A stretch of DNA of 64,000 nucleotides from Corallococcus silvisoli. GTDB lineage: Bacteria > Myxococcota > Myxococcia > Myxococcales > Myxococcaceae. Both the position numbers and the translations under genes were made by a program. This document shows positions 50,239-59,027 of this stretch, one piece after another. Position 1 is the first letter of the stretch; each line of letters begins with the position of its first letter. The notes under the pieces are model-generated. The model did not search any database. It was not told the DNA's origin and was given only the letters and a program-made list of their open reading frames with translations. The stretch lies in NCBI RefSeq assembly GCF_009909145.1, contig NZ_JAAAPJ010000018.1, forward strand, positions 170,824 through 234,823, written 5' to 3'.

Positions 50239-53175
50239 TCACGGCTTCAGGTAGGGCCCATCCACGCCGACCTTGCCCGGTGCCGGGTTGCCCGGCAGGT
50301 CGAGCACGTACACGCGGAGGTTGCCCTTGCCAGACACCGTCGCGCTCAGCGAACCGCCCGTCACCGTCCTCACGTCGCCGGTGATGGCGTCCGTGTATGT
50401 GCCGTTGGGGATGCCGTTGAACGTGGCTCCGCCGGACACCGTCACCAGGGCGAAGCTGTCCACGCCCTTCGCCGCGTCGGTGAAGCGGCGCTTGTAGGCC
50501 ATGGCGCCGGTGATGCCTTCGGTGGAGTACTGCCCCTTCTGGAGCGCGGGGATGCGGCGGCGCAGCTGATTGAGCCGCTGCACGTGCTTCACCAGGGGCT
50601 TGCTCAGCGTGGTGGCCACCGCGCCGGAAGCGCTGCCCACCACGCCGAAGTCGCTGGCGGTGACGCTGCCCTCCAGGTTCGCGCCGTAGTAGGCGCGGCC
50701 GGTGGTGGCCAGCGCGCAGGTGGGCCCGCAGTCGATGGGCTTGCCCGCCTGGAACTCGATCTCCGACCCGTAATACAGCGTGGGGATGCCCCGGAACGTC
50801 CACATCAGGCTCATGTTCTCCGCCCAGGCATCCGTGCCCCCGGCGTAGCGCGTGGAGGACTTGTTGGGGCCGTAGTCGTGCGAGTCCACGTACACGACGT
50901 TGTAGGTGGCGTCGTTGTAGCTGTCGTCGGAGTCCTTGCCATTCCAGAAGGCGTTGCTCGCCTCGCCGAAGTTCATGTGCATCCGCATGTCGATGACGCT
51001 CATGCCGGAGAACTGGCTGGCGTCCGGCGCGTGCCATGCATTGCCTTGAAGGAAGGCATTGGTGGAGGTGGGCTGGTTGGCCGTGCCCTGCGTCTGCTCG
51101 TAGTTGTACTGCTCCAGCGCCGCCGCCACGTCGTCACTGCTGTATGTCTTGCGCTCCTTCCAGGTGAAGAACTGCGCGGAGTGGTTGGGCGAGCCCCGGT
51201 TCCACTTGTCGTTCACGAAGGAGCCCACTTCGCCGAACATGAAGAAGTCACGGCCCTTGGCGCCGAACTTCGCCTCCGCGTGGGAGTGCGCGGCCGGCAG
51301 GAAGCGGCGGTTCCAGGTCACTCGGGGGATGTGCACGGCGGTGTCCACGCGGAAGCCATCCACGCCCATGTCGATGTAGCGGTTGTACACGTCGATGAGG
51401 AACGCCTGCACGGTGGCGTTCTCCGTGTTGAAGTCCGCCAGGTCCTCGTGGATCCAGCAGCTGCGCGAGTCCTCCCCCTCCCAGTTCCCAATCCAGCACT
51501 GGTGGAAGAGGCTCGCGGGGAACATGCCGGTGGTGGGGTTGGGCCACTGGCAGTTGTAGATGCGGTAGCCCTCCTGGCTCGTATAGGACGTGGGCACGCC
51601 CCAGCTTCGGCAGGTGTTGCCCGCGGGCTCCGGCGTCGACCAGAGGTCGCCGTTGTAATAGGACTTGCCGGTCGTGGGCTCCACGGTGAGGCCGTCGTAC
51701 TCAAAGCCAGCCACCGGCGCGTCGTAGTACCAGCTCCACTGGCTGTCGCGGACGCCATACACCTTCGCGGTCCACAGCCCCTTCGCGCCCCAGCGGCTGG
51801 AGTGGTTGTAGACGACGTCCTGGATGATCTTGAGGCCCTTGGCGTGGGCCGCGTTGATGAGGTCCTGGTAGGTGGCGCCCGAGGACTCCAGGCGCGGGTC
51901 CACGCGGTAGAAGTCCCAGCCGTGATAGCCGTGGTAGTCATAGTCGGAGCGGTTGAGCACCACGGGGGTGATCCAGATGGCGGAGAAGCCCAGCGCCTTG
52001 ATGTAGTCCAGCTTCTGGATGAGCCCCTTGAAGTCGCCCCGGAACATCGGGTCGTTGTTGGCCGCGTTGCCGGACTTCACGTGCATGCTGCCGCCGCGGT
52101 TGTTGTTCGCGTCGCCGTCGTAGAAGCGCGCCGTCATCACGAAGTAGATGGAGTCCTCGCGGATGTCGCCGCCCAGGGGCGTCCCCGGCGCGGGAGGCGG
52201 AGGCGCGGAGCCCGTCTTGGCGGAGGCGGCGCTGCTCGCCGCGGACGTGTTCCCCGCCGCGTCGAAGGCCTTCACCGTGTAGCTGTAGGTCGTCAGGGCC
52301 TCCAGGCCGCTGTCCGCGTACGCCGTGCCCGTGACGGTGACGCTCTTCGTGCCCAGCGTGCCGCCCGTGCGGGTGAGCGTGTAGCCGGTGACGCCCCGGT
52401 CGTCGGTGGACGCGCTCCAGGCGACGCTGATGGCCGTGCCGGACGCGGTGGCGGTGACGCCCGTGGGCACCGACGGCGGCGTGGTGTCCGGCGGCAGGAC
52501 CACGCATGGCGACGCGGCGTTGGCGGTGACGACGCCGTCCTTCACCGTGATGAGCCCCATGCCCAGGCTGTAGTCCACGCCGTTGTTGTTGTCCCAGACG
52601 CTGCCGTTGTTGAAGTCCGCCTTCATCCCGGTGGCGGAGCCCAGCGACACCGTCTTCTTCACCCAGTCCGTGCAGGCCGTCTCGTTCATGGGGATGCCGG
52701 GCGGCGTCGTCCACGTGCCCCCCGTGGGCGAGTAGTGGAAGTTCACCGCGCTCCAGCCCCGCGTGCGCGTGTAATAGAAGACCTCCGCGCTGTTGGTCCC
52801 CGTCGACGTGCAGGGCGAGCCGGCGTTCGCCAGCACCTGGCCGTTCTTGACCTGGTGCGTGCCGGACGTGGGCAGGAGGTAGTTGCCACCATTTCCGGCG
52901 GCGTTGTCCCAGTGGTTCTGCCCATCGTTGAAGACAGCCTGGAAGGTGCTGGCCGTCCCGGTGGTGATGACCCGCACCGCCCAGCCGGCGCACTCCGTGG
53001 ACATCAACGTCCCCGGCACGCTGGTCCAGGCTCCCCCCGCGTCGTGGTGGACGTAGGCCGTGCCCCAGCCCTTGTACGGCGTGTAATAATAGACAGTCGC
53101 CGTGCCAGCGAAGGCCGCTTGCGTGCCCAGGAGCAGCGCCAGCAGCGCGCTCCACTTCCAACCCTTCATGGTCAT
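50239..53175 (-). CDS. secreted alpha-amylase with two starch-binding modules
   Basis: 978 aa. Signal peptide 1-23 (LLALLLGTQAAFA). Two CBM25/26-type starch-binding modules (about 25-122 and 130-225; both with YYYT...GW...W...PG and FNDG/FNNG...WDNN patterns). Fibronectin type III domain about 230-322, Pro-rich linker, then a GH13 catalytic domain. Catalytic residues: Asp in VDGFRVDTAVH (about 608), Glu in FMFGEVG (about 648), Asp in YVDSHDYG (about 763); YNHSSRWG is region I-like. Hydrolyses alpha-1,4-glucans outside the cell. ATG 53175; a second ATG lies two codons later. Confidence 0.93.
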   Translation of the reverse strand: MTMKGWKWSALLALLLGTQAAFAGTATVYYYTPYKGWGTAYVHHDAGGAWTSVPGTLMSTECAGWAVRVITTGTASTFQAVFNDGQNHWDNAAGNGGNYLLPTSGTHQVKNGQVLANAGSPCTSTGTNSAEVFYYTRTRGWSAVNFHYSPTGGTWTTPPGIPMNETACTDWVKKTVSLGSATGMKADFNNGSVWDNNNGVDYSLGMGLITVKDGVVTANAASPCVVLPPDTTPPSVPTGVTATASGTAISVAWSASTDDRGVTGYTLTRTGGTLGTKSVTVTGTAYADSGLEALTTYSYTVKAFDAAGNTSAASSAASAKTGSAPPPPAPGTPLGGDIREDSIYFVMTARFYDGDANNNRGGSMHVKSGNAANNDPMFRGDFKGLIQKLDYIKALGFSAIWITPVVLNRSDYDYHGYHGWDFYRVDPRLESSGATYQDLINAAHAKGLKIIQDVVYNHSSRWGAKGLWTAKVYGVRDSQWSWYYDAPVAGFEYDGLTVEPTTGKSYYNGDLWSTPEPAGNTCRSWGVPTSYTSQEGYRIYNCQWPNPTTGMFPASLFHQCWIGNWEGEDSRSCWIHEDLADFNTENATVQAFLIDVYNRYIDMGVDGFRVDTAVHIPRVTWNRRFLPAAHSHAEAKFGAKGRDFFMFGEVGSFVNDKWNRGSPNHSAQFFTWKERKTYSSDDVAAALEQYNYEQTQGTANQPTSTNAFLQGNAWHAPDASQFSGMSVIDMRMHMNFGEASNAFWNGKDSDDSYNDATYNVVYVDSHDYGPNKSSTRYAGGTDAWAENMSLMWTFRGIPTLYYGSEIEFQAGKPIDCGPTCALATTGRAYYGANLEGSVTASDFGVVGSASGAVATTLSKPLVKHVQRLNQLRRRIPALQKGQYSTEGITGAMAYKRRFTDAAKGVDSFALVTVSGGATFNGIPNGTYTDAITGDVRTVTGGSLSATVSGKGNLRVYVLDLPGNPAPGKVGVDGPYLKP

Positions 53176-53363
53176 GTGTCCCGTCCCTTCACGCGCGAGG
53201 AGCGCGCGTGAGACAACCGAGACACCGTATCAGTCATAGAACAGCAAAAGACGGATTCATCGCTATTCCAGTCCGGCGGCTGTTCTCGATTGGCGGCGAG
53301 GCATGACGGGGTGCGTTGTGCGCTTGCCCTCGGGCGGAGGGCCGCACAGCATGCGCGGCCATC

Positions 53364-55202
53364 GTGCCCGCCCCTACCGAGCCCTCCAGTCCCCATCGCA
53401 CGTACACCGACCGCCGCGCGGCCGCCCAGGCGGACCTGGCGGACCTGGACCGCGTCAGCGCCCGGTACGCCAACCTGCGCACCGTGGCCTTCGTCGTGGC
53501 CGCGTGCATCGCGGTGCTGACGTTGCTGGGCCGGCTGCCGAAGCCCTGGTGGTGGGCGGCGCTGGGCGCCCTCGCCGTCTACGGCCTGCTGGCGGTGCTG
53601 CACCACCAGGTGTTCCTCAAGGAGCAGCGCGCGCGCCTGTTCGCGCTCCTCAATGAGCGCGGGCTCGCGAGGCTGGAGGGCGGCTGGCATGCCTTCACCG
53701 ACACCGGAGAGCGGTTCCTCTCCCCCAACCACCTCTACGCGACGGACCTGGATGTCTTTGGGCAGGGCAGCCTCTTCCAGCTCATCAACGAGACGGCGAC
53801 CCGCGCGGGCGAGGAGCGGCTGGCGGCGTGGCTGTCCTCCCCCGCGGGCGCGGACACGGTGGTGACGCGGCAGGGGGCGGCGCGGGAGCTGGCGCCGGCC
53901 GTGGACTTCCGGCAGGAGCTCTGCGTGGAGGCCCGCGTGGTGGCGAAGGACAAGGCGGACCCGGGCCTCTTCATCCAGTGGGCGGAGGCCGGCCCCTCGC
54001 TGGAGACCATCCGCTGGTCCCGTCCGCTGGCGGTGCTGCTGCCTCCGGTGACGCTCGCCCTGTTCGTCCTGGGAATCGTGGGCGTGCTTCCCGAGAGCGC
54101 CGTGTGGCTGGGGCTGCTCGCGCAGCTGGTCATCGCGGTGGTGACGCGCCGCACGCTGAGGCAGATGGACGAGGCCGTGGAGCGGGGCGAGCGCGGCTTC
54201 GTGCGCTACGCGTCCCTGTTCGAGCGCGTGGAGCGGCAGGCCTTCGAACACCCGCGCCTGAAGCAGCTCCAGTCCGGCCTGCGGGCGCAAGGGGGCCCTC
54301 CGGTGTCGGAGCTCTTCCGGCGCTTCAGCCGCCTGTACTCGCTCATCGAGTTCAAGCGGCACCAGTTCCATCCGCTGGTGCACTGGCTCACGCTCTGGGA
54401 CATCCACGCCCTCTTCGCCCTGGAAGGCTGGCGCGCCGCGCACGGCCGCGACGTGCGCCAGTGGTTCGAGGGACTGGCGGAGCTGGAGGCCCTCTGCTGC
54501 CTGGGAGGGCTGGCCCATGACCGCCCGGCCTTCGCCTGGCCCCAGCTGGAGGGCCAGGGCCCGCGCCTGGAGGCCACCGCGCTGGGCCACCCGCTGTTGG
54601 ACGCGCCCGTGCCCAACGACGTGTCCCTGCCCGGCGCGCGCCACGCGCTGCTCATCACCGGCTCCAACATGAGCGGCAAGACGACGCTGATGCGCGCGGT
54701 GGGCGCCAACGTGGTGCTGGCGCTGGCGGGCGCGCCGGTGTGCGCGGCCACCTTCCGGCTGTCTCCGGTGCAGGTGCTCACCAGCATGCGCGTGAAGGAC
54801 TCGCTGGAGCGCGGCGTGTCGTACTTCTACGCGGAGGTGCAGCGGCTGAAGCTGGTGCTGGACGCCGCGGACGCCGCGAAGGGCCAGGCCCTCTTCCTGC
54901 TGGATGAAATCCTCCTGGGCACCAACACCCGCGAGCGGCAGATCGCCTCACGCGAGGTGCTGCGGCTGCTGCTCGCCTCCGGCGCGTGCGGCGCGGTGAC
55001 GACGCATGACCTGTCCCTGGCGGTGCTGGCGGACGAGCCGGGCTCGCACGTGGTGAACGTCCACTTCCGCGACCACCTGGAGGACGGGAAGATGGTGTTC
55101 GACTACCGGCTCCGGCAGGGGGTGGTGGACACCACCAACGCGCTGCGGGTGCTGCGCCTGGCGGGCATCCCGGTCCACGACCCGGACGCCCCGGCCTCCT
55201 GA
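53364..55202 (+). CDS. membrane-anchored MutS-like ATPase
   Basis: 612 aa from GTG 53364 (an in-frame TTG at 53316 would add 16 residues; the start is uncertain). N-terminal hydrophobic hairpin (FVVAACIAVLTLLG; WWAALGALAVYGLLAV) and a second pair around 210-260, which is unlike mismatch-repair MutS. The core and ATPase domains resemble MutS domains III and V: LITGSNMSGKTTLMR (Walker A), LFLLDEILLGTNTRERQ (Walker B and signature) and AVTTHDLSLA. No mismatch-recognition FxE domain. Known as the MutS-related membrane family; function unknown. Confidence 0.88.
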   Translation: MPAPTEPSSPHRTYTDRRAAAQADLADLDRVSARYANLRTVAFVVAACIAVLTLLGRLPKPWWWAALGALAVYGLLAVLHHQVFLKEQRARLFALLNERGLARLEGGWHAFTDTGERFLSPNHLYATDLDVFGQGSLFQLINETATRAGEERLAAWLSSPAGADTVVTRQGAARELAPAVDFRQELCVEARVVAKDKADPGLFIQWAEAGPSLETIRWSRPLAVLLPPVTLALFVLGIVGVLPESAVWLGLLAQLVIAVVTRRTLRQMDEAVERGERGFVRYASLFERVERQAFEHPRLKQLQSGLRAQGGPPVSELFRRFSRLYSLIEFKRHQFHPLVHWLTLWDIHALFALEGWRAAHGRDVRQWFEGLAELEALCCLGGLAHDRPAFAWPQLEGQGPRLEATALGHPLLDAPVPNDVSLPGARHALLITGSNMSGKTTLMRAVGANVVLALAGAPVCAATFRLSPVQVLTSMRVKDSLERGVSYFYAEVQRLKLVLDAADAAKGQALFLLDEILLGTNTRERQIASREVLRLLLASGACGAVTTHDLSLAVLADEPGSHVVNVHFRDHLEDGKMVFDYRLRQGVVDTTNALRVLRLAGIPVHDPDAPAS

Positions 55203-55208
55203 CAGTCC

Positions 55209-55246
55209 CCTTCGGCGCCCCCTTCATGCGACAGGGGGCGCGAAGG
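55209..55246. terminator. bidirectional hairpin between MutS-like gene and fadA
   Basis: CCTTCGGCGCCCCCT (55209-55223) pairs with AGGGGGCGCGAAGG (55233-55246) with a single bulged base; 9-nt loop. Between convergent stops. No U-tract. Confidence 0.6.
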
Positions 55247-55255
55247 TGAAGCGGA

Positions 55256-56428
55256 TTACTTCGCCAGCTCCACCAGCGCCGCGGCGCCCATGCCGCCGCC
55301 GATGCACATGCTGACGACGCCGTAGCGGCCGTCGCGGCGCTTCAGCTCGCGCAGGATGGTGGCCACCATGCGCGCGCCGGACACGCCCAGCGGGTGGCCC
55401 AGGGCGATGGCGCCGCCGTTGGGGTTCACCTTGTCCTGGGGGATGCCCAGCTCGCGGACGCAGTACAGCGCCTGCGCGGCGAAGGCCTCGTTGAGCTCGA
55501 ACACGCTGATGTCCTCGATCTTCAGCTTGTTGCGCTCCAGGAGCTTGCGGATGGCGGGCACCGGGCCCACGCCCATGATTTCGGGCGGCACGCCGGCGAC
55601 CACGTAGTCCACGAAGTAGCCCAGCGGCTTGACGTTGAGCTCCTTCGCCTTCTCCTCGCTCATCACCACCGCGGCGGCCGCGCCGTCGGTCAGCGGCGAC
55701 GCGTTGCCCGCCGTCACCACGCCCTTGGCGTTGAAGGCCGGGCGCAGCTTCGCGAGCCCTTCCACCGTCGTCTCCGGACGCATGATGGTGTCCACGGACA
55801 CGGTCACCTGCTTCTGGGTGCCGTCCTCGTCGAACATCGTCGTGGTGACGGGGAAGATCTCCTCCTTGAACTTGCCCTGCTCACGCGCGGTGGCCGCGCG
55901 GCGCTGGCTCTCCGCCGCGAACTTGTCCGCGTCCTCACGGGTGACGCCGTAGCGCGACGCGATGTTCTCCGCGGTCGCGCCCATGGAGGTGTAGACCTCC
56001 GGCAGCTTCTCCATGATCTCCGGGTTGGCGGAGACCTTGTTGCCGCCCATGGGCACCATGGTCATGGACTCGGTGCCACCGGCGATGGCCACCTGGAGCA
56101 TGCCGGACTTGATGCCCTGCGCCGCCTGCGCCACCGACTGCACGCCGGAGGAACAGAAGCGGTTGATGGTCATGCCCGGAACGGTGTCCGGCAGCCCGGC
56201 GAGCAGGCTCGCGTTGCGGGCCACGTTCATGCCCTGCTCCGCCTCGGGCATGGCACAGCCGAGGATGACGTCCTCCACGTCCGCCGGCTTGAGGCCGGGG
56301 ACCTGGGCGACGGCTTCCTTGATGGCAAGGGCCGCGAGCGTATCCGGACGCGTGTCCTTGAACTCTCCCTTGTGGGCGCGGGTGAAGGGGGTGCGCACCG
56401 CGCTGGCAATCACGACTCGACCGGACAT
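55256..56428 (-). CDS. fadA: acetyl-CoA C-acyltransferase (thiolase)
   Basis: 390 aa, last step of fatty-acid beta-oxidation. Nucleophilic Cys in TINRFCSSGVQSVAQA; GNASPLTDGAAAAVVMSEE; catalytic His in GGAIALGHPLGVSGARM; second Cys in VSMCIGGGMGAAAL. ATG 56428 follows a GGGAG box; a longer reading would start in the spacer. 80 bp downstream of the hydratase/dehydrogenase gene and surely cotranscribed. Confidence 0.96.
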   Translation of the reverse strand: MSGRVVIASAVRTPFTRAHKGEFKDTRPDTLAALAIKEAVAQVPGLKPADVEDVILGCAMPEAEQGMNVARNASLLAGLPDTVPGMTINRFCSSGVQSVAQAAQGIKSGMLQVAIAGGTESMTMVPMGGNKVSANPEIMEKLPEVYTSMGATAENIASRYGVTREDADKFAAESQRRAATAREQGKFKEEIFPVTTTMFDEDGTQKQVTVSVDTIMRPETTVEGLAKLRPAFNAKGVVTAGNASPLTDGAAAAVVMSEEKAKELNVKPLGYFVDYVVAGVPPEIMGVGPVPAIRKLLERNKLKIEDISVFELNEAFAAQALYCVRELGIPQDKVNPNGGAIALGHPLGVSGARMVATILRELKRRDGRYGVVSMCIGGGMGAAALVELAK

Positions 56429-56508
56429 GTCAGGTGTCTCCCTGCCCGGACAGCGTCCGGGCATGCTTCAGATTTCGTGTCTGGAAACCCATTCGTAAAC
56501 GCCTCGCG

Positions 56509-58899
56509 CTAGTTGCGCAGGGGCTTGCCCTTCTCGAGCATGAACATCATGCGGTCCTGGGTCTTCTCCTCGCCGATGAGGCTCAGGAACGCTTCCATCT
56601 CCAGCTCCAGCAGCTTGTCTTCCGTCACCAGCACGGAGGGGCTGGTGTCGCCGCCGGAGAGCACGCGCGCCAGCTTCTGCGCGATCTTCCGGTCGTGGGC
56701 GCTGATCTGATTGTTGAGCTGCATGTCGTACAGCATCATGTCGATGGTGGCCGCGCCGTTGGGGCCCGGCAGCCGGAAGCGCGTGGGACGCGGCGGGCGG
56801 AAGCCGCCGTTCGCCAGGCCCAGCACGCGCGACTTCGCGTCCGACAGGAGGAAGTCGCGGTTGCCCGTGATGCCGTCCTGCTGCGACAGGAAGCCGAACT
56901 CGCGCGCCTCTTCCGCGCTCGTCGCCACCTTCGCGGTGCCGATGGCCAGGAACACCTTCTTGAGGAAGGGCAGCGCGTCGAAGTCCTTGTCCGCCGCGTA
57001 GGCGCCGAACACGTTGCGCAGCAGCATCATGGTGCCGCCGCCGCCCGGGATGAGGCCCACGCCCACTTCCACGAGGCCCATGTACAGCTCCGCGCTGGCC
57101 TGCACCGCGTTGCCACCCATGGTGACCTCCGCGCCGCCGCCCAGCGTGAGGTTGAAGGGCGCCGTCACCACGGGCACGGGGCTGTAGCGCATGCGCTGGT
57201 TGGCCTGCTGGAACGCCGACGCCATCTTGCGGATGGAGTCGAAGTCCTCGCTCTTGGCCGCCATCAGCATGGCCATGATGTTCGCGCCGGCGGAGAAGTT
57301 GGAGCCGTCGTTGCCGATGACCAGGCCCTTGAAGTTCTTCTCCGTCTCGTCGAGCGCGGTGTTCATCATCGCGATGATGTCATCGTCGATGGAGTTCATC
57401 TTGGAGTGGAACTCCAGGAGCGTGGCGCCGTCGCCCATGTCCCACAGCGTGGCGCTGTCGTTCCCGGTGATCTTCTTGTTGCCGCGCTTCAGGTACTCCA
57501 CGCGGAAGGTGCGCGCGTTCTCCACGACGGGCTTCACCGACTTGGACGGGATGTCCCAGTAGGTGTCACGGCCGTCCTGCACGCCGTAGAAGGACGTGCG
57601 GCCCTTGGCCAGCATCTCCTCCACCCAGGCGGCGGGCTTGAGGCCCAGCGCCTTCATGCGCTCCACGCCCTTCTGCACGCCGTACGCGTCCCAGACCTCG
57701 AAGGGGCCCAGGTCCCAGCCGAAGCCCCAGCGCACGCCGCGGTCCACGTTGACCACGTCGTCGGCGATCTCCGGGATGCGGCGGCTGGAGTAGGCCAGCA
57801 CGTCCAGGGTGACGCGCTCGGCGAACTTGCCGGCCTTGTCGTCCGCGTTCATCACGGACGCCACGCGCTCCGAGACGTTCTCGATCTCCTTCGCGGCGCC
57901 CAGCGAGTCGAAGCGCACCTTGGCCTGCGGCCGGTACTCCAGCGTCTTCAGGTCCAGCGCGAGGATGTCCTTGCCGCCGGAGGAGCGGTCCTTCTTGTAG
58001 AAGCCGCCGCCGGTCTTGTCGCCCAGCATCCCCTTCTCCACCATCTTCTGGAGGAAGTCGGGGGCGGCGAAGACGTCGCGCTCCTCGTCGTGGGTGAGCG
58101 TGTCGTAACAGTTCTTCGCCACGTGGGTGAACGTGTCCAGGCCCACGATGTCCGCGGTGCGGAACACGGCGGACTTGGGGCGGCCCATGGCCGGGCCAAA
58201 GATCTTGTCCACCTCTTCGATGGACAGCTCCGACTTCTGCATCTCGGAGATGGTCCGCATCATCCCGTACACGCCGATGCGGTTCGCGATGAAGTTGGTG
58301 GTGTCCTTGCCGTAGACGATGCCCTTGCCCAGGACCTCTTCACCGAAGCGGTGGATGGCGTTCACCACCGCCGGGTCGGTCTGCTGGCCCGCCACGAGCT
58401 CCAGGAGCTTCATGTAGCGCACGGGGTTGAAGAAGTGGGTGACGAGGAAGTTCTTCTTGAACTCCGCGCCGCGCCCCTCCGTCATGCCCACGATGGAGAG
58501 GCCGGACGTGTTGGAGGAGATGATGGCGTCCTTGCGGGCGTGCTTCTCCACCTTGGCGAACAGGGCCTGCTTGACGGCCAGGTCCTCCTTCACCACCTCG
58601 ATGATCCAGTCGCACTCCGCCAGGCGATGGAGGTCGTCCTCCAGGTTGCCCACTTCGATGGCCGCGAGCACCTGCTCGGACACGATGGGGCTGGGCTTCG
58701 CCTTGCGCAGGTTGGCCAGGGCCCCTTGCGAGAACTTGTTGCGGAACGCCTTGGAGGCGGTGTCCTCGCCCGGCGCGGCCTTGGGCGGAACGATGTCCAG
58801 CAGCAGGGCGCGCACGCCGGAGTTGGCCAGATGCGCGGCGATGCCGCTGCCCATCACGCCAGCGCCAAGCACCGCCACTTTTCGGATCCGGGTCGTCAT
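56509..58899 (-). CDS. fadN: bifunctional 3-hydroxyacyl-CoA dehydrogenase / enoyl-CoA hydratase (FadN-type)
   Basis: 796 aa. Order is dehydrogenase first (NAD loop VAVLGAGVMGSGIAAHLANS, then SNTSGLSIV and THFFNPVRYMKLLELV) and crotonase-like domain second (GNDGSNFSAGANIMAMLM, GGGAEVTMGGNAVQAS, GLIPGGGGTMMLLR), as in Bacillus FadN and opposite to E. coli FadB. ATG 58899 has AGGGAG upstream. Forms an operon with the thiolase. A TTGACT (58961-58966) with TACATT 15 bp away may be its promoter. Confidence 0.93.
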   Translation of the reverse strand: MTTRIRKVAVLGAGVMGSGIAAHLANSGVRALLLDIVPPKAAPGEDTASKAFRNKFSQGALANLRKAKPSPIVSEQVLAAIEVGNLEDDLHRLAECDWIIEVVKEDLAVKQALFAKVEKHARKDAIISSNTSGLSIVGMTEGRGAEFKKNFLVTHFFNPVRYMKLLELVAGQQTDPAVVNAIHRFGEEVLGKGIVYGKDTTNFIANRIGVYGMMRTISEMQKSELSIEEVDKIFGPAMGRPKSAVFRTADIVGLDTFTHVAKNCYDTLTHDEERDVFAAPDFLQKMVEKGMLGDKTGGGFYKKDRSSGGKDILALDLKTLEYRPQAKVRFDSLGAAKEIENVSERVASVMNADDKAGKFAERVTLDVLAYSSRRIPEIADDVVNVDRGVRWGFGWDLGPFEVWDAYGVQKGVERMKALGLKPAAWVEEMLAKGRTSFYGVQDGRDTYWDIPSKSVKPVVENARTFRVEYLKRGNKKITGNDSATLWDMGDGATLLEFHSKMNSIDDDIIAMMNTALDETEKNFKGLVIGNDGSNFSAGANIMAMLMAAKSEDFDSIRKMASAFQQANQRMRYSPVPVVTAPFNLTLGGGAEVTMGGNAVQASAELYMGLVEVGVGLIPGGGGTMMLLRNVFGAYAADKDFDALPFLKKVFLAIGTAKVATSAEEAREFGFLSQQDGITGNRDFLLSDAKSRVLGLANGGFRPPRPTRFRLPGPNGAATIDMMLYDMQLNNQISAHDRKIAQKLARVLSGGDTSPSVLVTEDKLLELEMEAFLSLIGEEKTQDRMMFMLEKGKPLRN

Positions 58900-59027
58900 C
58901 GGAAATCGGCTCCCTTGAAAGGAAGTAGGGGACTGCACAAATGTAGGCGATTGACCCGGAAGTCAACCGGCATTGCCGTCGGGTGTGCTCGCCAGGAGGT
59001 CGCCTCCCCGACTACAAGTCAGCCCCC

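Noticed and set aside
50584..53211. 875-codon open frame opposite the amylase
   Set aside because: Antisense shadow; composition dominated by Arg/Val/Gly/His with no recognisable motif.
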